From positions 1 to 5,592 of the forward strand of contig JAIKZT010000027.1 of the NCBI GenBank assembly GCA_024682015.1: a DNA stretch of 5,592 nt, read 5' to 3'. The translations under genes and the position numbers were made by a program. Shown piece by piece: positions 1 through 5,592 of the stretch (within the stretch, counting starts at the first letter, position 1; every line of letters begins with the position of its first letter). The DNA comes from Clostridia bacterium (lineage in GTDB: Bacteria; Bacillota; Clostridia; Peptostreptococcales; Anaerovoracaceae). Under the pieces are notes generated by a model. The model was given only the letters and a program-made list of their open reading frames with translations, did no database searches and was not told the DNA's origin.

Positions 1-29
1 CAAAATTGGGGAAAAGATTAGAGATATTT

Positions 30-34
30 AGGAG
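30..34 (+). promoter_or_regulatory. Ribosome binding site of secA
   Basis: AGGAG lies 6 bases before the ATG at 41, a strong Shine-Dalgarno match at good spacing that supports this start. The surrounding leader (1-40) is AT-rich, unlike the GC-rich coding DNA that follows, and the first secA codons are also AT-rich, with a run of six T at 46-51. This suits a weakly structured initiation region. No promoter can be assigned because too little upstream sequence is present. Confidence 0.85.
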
Positions 35-40
35 AATTTT

Positions 41-2914
<2,874 letters not shown>

Positions 2915-2936
2915 GCCTTTGACCCGGCGGGAAAGC

Positions 2937-2940
2937 AGGT
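2937..2940 (+). promoter_or_regulatory. Ribosome binding site of prfB
   Basis: AGGT, within GCAGGTAA, lies 8 bases before the ATG at 2949. It is a modest Shine-Dalgarno match. It supports the ATG that places the internal UGA at codon 26, the same codon as in E. coli prfB. Confidence 0.55.
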
Positions 2941-2948
2941 AAACACCC

Positions 2949-4062
2949 ATGCTCATCTTAGACAATCTGAAAAACAGCATCCCCCAGGCGCAGGAGACCC
3001 TGAGGAAACTCAGGGAGAGCCTTTGACGTCGACGCGAAACAGGCGCGCCTCGAGGAGTTAAACTACGAATCCGGCCTGCCGGGCTTCTGGGACGACCAGG
3101 AGCGGGCGCAGAAGGCCATCAAGGAGCGGGGCAGCCTCGAAGCCGACCTCGCTGAATACGGCGCCTGCGAAGGGCTGCTGTCCGACGCGCTCACCCTGGC
3201 GGAAATGGCCGAGGAGATGGACGACGAAGAGACGGCCAAAGAAGCGCTCGCCAGCTACGACGCCTTCGGCGAAAAGGCTGAGGAAGCCCGCATCCGCACG
3301 CTGCTGTCCGAGGAATACGACGCCAGCAACGCCCTCGTGAACATTCACCCGGGCGCGGGCGGCGTGGACGCCCAGGACTGGGCCGAGATGCTGCTGCGCA
3401 TGTACACGCGCTGGGCGGAGAAAAAGGGCTTCAAGGTCAAGATCCTCGACTATCAGAACGATACCGAGGGCGGCATCAAGAACGTGGAGATCCTCGTGGA
3501 GGGCGAGCTCGCCTACGGGTATCTCAAGACCGAAAGCGGCGTGCACAGGCTCGTGCGCATCAGCCCGTTCAACGCGGCGGGCAAGCGCCAGACGAGCTTC
3601 GCGCTCGTGGACGTCATGCCGGAGCTCCCCGAGGATATCCAGGTCGACATCGACCCGCAGGATCTGCGCATCGATACGTACCGGTCCTCCGGCGCGGGCG
3701 GCCAGCACGTCAACAAGACGGACTCCGCTGTGCGGATCACGCACCTGCCGACGAACATCGTCGTCAGCTGCCAGAACGAGCGCAGCCAGCACCAGAACAA
3801 GGAATACGCCATGCGCATGCTGCAGGCCAAGCTGTACGCCCTCGCCCGGCAGGAGCACAAGGAGAAGATCTCCGAATTGCACGGCGACTACGGCCAGATC
3901 GCCTGGGGCAGTCAGATCCGCTCGTACGTATTCCAGCCCTACACCATGGTAAAGGATCATCGCACGAACTTCGAGACCAGCAACGTAAACGCCGTGATGG
4001 ACGGCGCGCTGGACGGTTTCATCAACGCTTCTCTGAATGCACTGCAGAAGGGGGAACTGTAA
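2949..4062 (+). CDS. prfB: Peptide chain release factor 2, expressed by +1 frameshift
   Basis: RF2 recognises UGA and UAA in the ribosomal A site and triggers hydrolysis of peptidyl-tRNA. The gene is in two frames. Codons 1-25 run from the ATG at 2949 to CTT at 3021-3023, followed by an in-frame TGA (3024-3026). After a +1 shift, reading resumes at GAC (3025-3027) and stays open to the TAA at 4060-4062, giving a 370-residue product (E. coli RF2 has 365). The +1 frame downstream matches RF2 throughout, including the N-terminal helical domain (DDEETAKEA), the SPF stop-codon recognition tripeptide (residues 205-207, with UGA/UAA specificity) and the catalytic GGQ loop (250-252, in RSSGAGGQHVNKTDSAVRITH). 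Both motifs fall at exactly the E. coli residue numbers, which strongly supports the chosen start and the frameshift junction. An annotation starting at the first downstream ATG (3205) would lose the N-terminal 85 residues. The gene lies between secA and the membrane protein gene, whose GTG directly follows this stop. Synthesis is expected to be autoregulated: scarce RF2 lets the ribosome pause at UGA and slip forward. Confidence 0.97.
2998..3015 (+). promoter_or_regulatory. Perfect 7-bp hairpin with GAAA tetraloop at the prfB frameshift site
   Basis: CCCTGAG (2998-3004), loop GAAA (3005-3008) and CTCAGGG (3009-3015) form a perfect inverted repeat with a GNRA-type loop. The 3' arm contains AGGG, the first four bases of the Shine-Dalgarno-like frameshift stimulator (3012-3017). 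The structure is read directly from the sequence. A role in modulating recoding is inference; it could be a chance consequence of the codons LRKLRE. There is no T-run after it, so it is not an intrinsic terminator. Confidence 0.5.
3012..3027 (+). promoter_or_regulatory. prfB programmed +1 ribosomal frameshift signal
   Basis: The arrangement is AGGGAG (3012-3017), a 3-base spacer AGC, then CTT TGA C (3021-3027). This corresponds element by element to the classical prfB site AGGGGG-UAU-CUU-UGA-C. The internal Shine-Dalgarno pairs with the 16S rRNA 3' end while CUU is in the P site. The short spacer strains that pairing, and peptidyl-tRNA(Leu) slips from CUU to UUU. The UGA followed by C is a poor termination context. 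In known systems low RF2 raises the shift rate. Here the Shine-Dalgarno is AGGGAG, and GGAG (3014-3017) can pair fully with the anti-Shine-Dalgarno CUCC. Confidence 0.95.
4048..4054 (+). promoter_or_regulatory. Ribosome binding site of the YtvI-like gene, inside prfB
   Basis: AAGGGGG lies 8 bases before the GTG at 4063, within the last prfB codons. It supports GTG as the true start even though the next in-frame ATG is some 100 bases downstream. The prfB stop TAA and the GTG are directly adjacent, an arrangement typical of translational coupling. Confidence 0.8.
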
Positions 4063-5241
4063 GTGGAAGAGCTTGAACGCAAGCGAAAATTTCTGATCAA
4101 CACGGCTTACGCGGTCGCGGTGGGCGTTATTTACTACGTCCTCGCGCGCTACGTGCTGTACGCGCTCATGCCGTTTACGATCGCGCTCATCGTTACGTTT
4201 ATGCTGAAACGGCCGGTGGACCATCTCGCGCACTTCCTGCACATTCCACGGCGGGGCGTGGCGGCCGTTCTCGTCATCCTGTTCTACGGCACGATCGGCG
4301 CCCTCATCACGATCGGGGTGATCCGCCTCGTCGTGACGATGCTGGAATGGTTCGGGTCCCTGTCGACCATCTACGCCAGCGAGATCGAGCCTGCGATCCA
4401 AAGCGTGCTGGCCTGGTACGAAAACCTCGTCGCCAGCATCGATCCATCGCATGTTTCCCAGGCGGAGGGCGTGGTCAACAACATCCTCGGCACCCTCGCC
4501 AGCTCCGTCGCGAGCATCTCGCGCATCATGGTGGGCTACGCCAGAAACGCGGCCATCGGCGCGCCGAAGTTCCTGATCGCGCTCATCTTCTGCATCGTGT
4601 CCTCGGTCTTCATGTCCATGGACTATTCGAACATCACGTACTTCTTCCTCGCGCAGTTCCCGGAGAAGAGCCAGCAGACCATCATCGAGGCGAAGAACTA
4701 CCTCGTGGGCGTGCTCGGCGGCATGTTCAAGTCGTACGGCTTCATCATGATGGTCACGTGGCTGGAACTGACGATAGGCCTGAAACTGATCGGCATCGAG
4801 GACTACATGGTCGTGGCGCTGATCATCGCGATCTTCGACATCCTGCCGGCGCTGGGCACCGGCGGCATCATGATCCCCTGGGTCGTGATCGAGCTCGTGC
4901 AGCGCAACTTCGGCATGGCGGGTAAGCTGTTCTTTCTGTACCTGATCATCACGGTCGTGCGCAACATCCTGGAGCCGAAGGTCGTGGGCGAATCCATCGG
5001 CCTGCACCCGGTGCTGCTGCTGATCTCCATCTATGTCGGCGGCACGATCCTCGGGCCAGCCGGGATCATCCTCATGCCGTTTACGCTCATCGTCATCAAG
5101 AAGCTGAATGACGCGGGTCACATCCACGTGTTCCGCAGCAAGTACTTCGGCGACCAGAGCGCGGCGTTCCGCAAGAGCTACAAGACGGGCACGGTCGTCG
5201 AGGTCGACGAGGAAGAGATGCGCGAAAAGCTGCGCGGCTGA
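4063..5241 (+). CDS. AI-2E family (PF01594-type) membrane protein, YtvI-like
   Basis: This is a complete 392-residue polytopic membrane protein. Hydrophobic segments are seen at about residues 11-29, 30-48, 66-94, 168-186, 224-244, 247-275, 287-300 and 313-345. A more polar stretch (about 95-165) lies between the third and fourth segments, as is usual for this family. Family hallmarks are DILPALGTGGIMIPW (259-273) and RNILEPKVVGESIGLHP (300-316), followed by a hydrophobic block ending GIILMP (334-339). These resemble B. subtilis YtvI, the 'sporulation integral membrane protein' branch, more than the TqsA exporter, but I judged this by eye. Members are thought to be transporters (AI-2 export for TqsA, Na+/H+ antiport for some others); the substrate here cannot be read from the sequence. 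The C-terminal tail (about 346-392) is charged and ends in an acidic-basic stretch, and is probably cytosolic. The start is GTG, directly after the prfB stop with a strong AAGGGGG upstream, so it is probably co-translated with prfB. The stop is TGA, an RF2 codon. No frameshift or truncation is seen. Confidence 0.88.
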   Translation: MEELERKRKFLINTAYAVAVGVIYYVLARYVLYALMPFTIALIVTFMLKRPVDHLAHFLHIPRRGVAAVLVILFYGTIGALITIGVIRLVVTMLEWFGSLSTIYASEIEPAIQSVLAWYENLVASIDPSHVSQAEGVVNNILGTLASSVASISRIMVGYARNAAIGAPKFLIALIFCIVSSVFMSMDYSNITYFFLAQFPEKSQQTIIEAKNYLVGVLGGMFKSYGFIMMVTWLELTIGLKLIGIEDYMVVALIIAIFDILPALGTGGIMIPWVVIELVQRNFGMAGKLFFLYLIITVVRNILEPKVVGESIGLHPVLLLISIYVGGTILGPAGIILMPFTLIVIKKLNDAGHIHVFRSKYFGDQSAAFRKSYKTGTVVEVDEEEMREKLRG

Positions 5242-5258
5242 CCCCGCGTGACCCTACG

Positions 5259-5263
5259 AAAGG
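5259..5263 (+). promoter_or_regulatory. Possible ribosome binding site of the PpaX-like gene
   Basis: AAAGG lies in the 39-base gap after the membrane protein gene. It is 17 bases before the ATG at 5281, which is long for initiation, but only 5 bases before an in-frame ATT at 5269. No other purine-rich site lies closer to the ATG. The gap holds no clear hairpin with a T-run, so the gene is probably part of the same transcript. Confidence 0.35.
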
Positions 5264-5280
5264 CAACCATTACAAGCAAT

Positions 5281-5592
5281 ATGAGCAAGATCAAAGCCGT
5301 GCTGTTCGATTTCGACGGCACCATCATGGATACGAATACGATCATTCTGAAGTCCTGGCAGCACACGTTCAACACGGTGCTGGGAAGGGATCCGGACTTC
5401 GAAGTGATCAAACAGACCTTCGGCGAGCCTCTCGACGAGACCATGGCCAAGCTGTTCCCGGACCGCGACACCCACGAGATGGTCGAGACGTACCGCAACT
5501 ACCAGCGGCACATCTACAAGGACGACATTACGATGTTCCCGGGCACAAAAGAGGTGATCGAGGAGCTTAAAACGCGCGGCTACCGCGTCGCC
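5281..5592 (+). CDS. HAD-superfamily phosphatase, PpaX-like (3' end beyond window)
   Basis: Only the first 104 residues are present; the frame is open to the window edge, whereas full-length family members are usually about 210-220 residues. HAD motif I is clear: VLFDFDGTIMDTN, with nucleophile Asp10 and acid/base Asp12. An alpha-helical cap follows (about residues 16-80) with ETYRNYQRHIY, and then FPGTKEVIEELKTRGYRVA, the helix leading to motif II (a Ser/Thr strand), which would lie just past the window. The DTNTIILKSWQHTF stretch and the cap resemble B. subtilis PpaX, a pyrophosphatase that removes the PPi made when HprK dephosphorylates Ser-P-HPr. Phosphoglycolate phosphatase or another beta-phosphoglucomutase-like HAD enzyme remains possible. 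In B. subtilis ppaX sits with hprK and lgt, so this location after secA-prfB does not itself support that role. HAD fold: near certain. PpaX identity: moderate. The ATG at 5281 is preferred because family homology begins right after it, though its ribosome binding site is distant. Confidence 0.85.
   Translation, partial: MSKIKAVLFDFDGTIMDTNTIILKSWQHTFNTVLGRDPDFEVIKQTFGEPLDETMAKLFPDRDTHEMVETYRNYQRHIYKDDITMFPGTKEVIEELKTRGYRVA

Noticed and set aside
1..40. A secA promoter in the AT-rich leader
   Set aside because: No pair of -35 and -10 like hexamers at proper spacing can be fitted in 40 bases (TTGGGG at 6-11 has no -10 partner 17 bases on), and the ribosome binding site occupies the end of the leader.
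2949..3026. Reading prfB codons 1-25 as a separate small leader peptide gene ending in TGA
   Set aside because: The position of the UGA at codon 26, the CTTTGAC signal and continuous RF2 homology in the +1 frame identify it as the 5' part of prfB. The 25-residue product is only the non-shifted by-product.
2998..3026. The hairpin at 2998-3015 as an intrinsic terminator attenuating prfB
   Set aside because: The stem is only 7 bp and is followed by AGAGCCTTTGAC, with no run of T residues.
3027..3034. Palindrome CGTCGACG just downstream of the shift site as a stimulatory structure
   Set aside because: It is an 8-bp palindrome without a loop, so it cannot form a useful RNA hairpin in cis, and such short palindromes are common in GC-rich DNA.
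3058..5127. A 689-codon open frame on the minus strand across prfB and the membrane protein gene
   Set aside because: It is a low-complexity translation (Asp, His, Arg, Val) antisense to two genes with clear family motifs and crosses their boundary. It is a codon-bias shadow.

Overview
The window is a GC-rich, densely coding stretch with all genes on the + strand, most likely chromosomal DNA from a GC-rich member of the Firmicutes (Clostridia-like). This assignment rests on the secA-prfB gene pair, strong purine-rich ribosome binding sites, a SecA with a Clostridia-style long linker and a zinc-binding tail, and downstream genes resembling YtvI and PpaX. No 16S or other taxonomic marker is present, so the assignment is an inference.

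Layout: (1) 1-40 is an AT-rich leader (11 of 40 bases G or C) ending in the secA ribosome binding site. (2) 41-2914 is a complete secA, the Sec translocase motor ATPase. (3) 2949-4062 is a complete prfB, peptide chain release factor 2. It is split by an in-frame UGA at codon 26 and needs a +1 programmed ribosomal frameshift, so a plain ORF search finds only its 3' part. (4) 4063-5241 is a polytopic membrane protein of the AI-2E/PF01594 family, most like the sporulation protein YtvI. Its GTG start directly abuts the prfB stop. (5) 5281-5592 is the 5' part of a HAD-superfamily phosphatase resembling PpaX, cut by the window edge.

The genes are separated by 34, 0 and 39 bases with no convincing terminator between them, so they probably form one transcription unit. 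SecA (protein export) and RF2 (termination at UGA/UAA) are housekeeping functions. The membrane protein and the phosphatase have no evident mechanistic link to them beyond co-transcription.

The most notable feature is the prfB recoding site. It has the classical layout (Shine-Dalgarno-like AGGGAG, 3-nt spacer, CTT TGA C). In addition, a perfect 7-bp inverted repeat with a GAAA tetraloop lies immediately upstream, and its 3' arm contains the first four bases of the frameshift-stimulating Shine-Dalgarno element. Whether that hairpin is functional is unknown. I see no mobile element, CRISPR array, tRNA or rRNA, and no evidence of a wholly new system.
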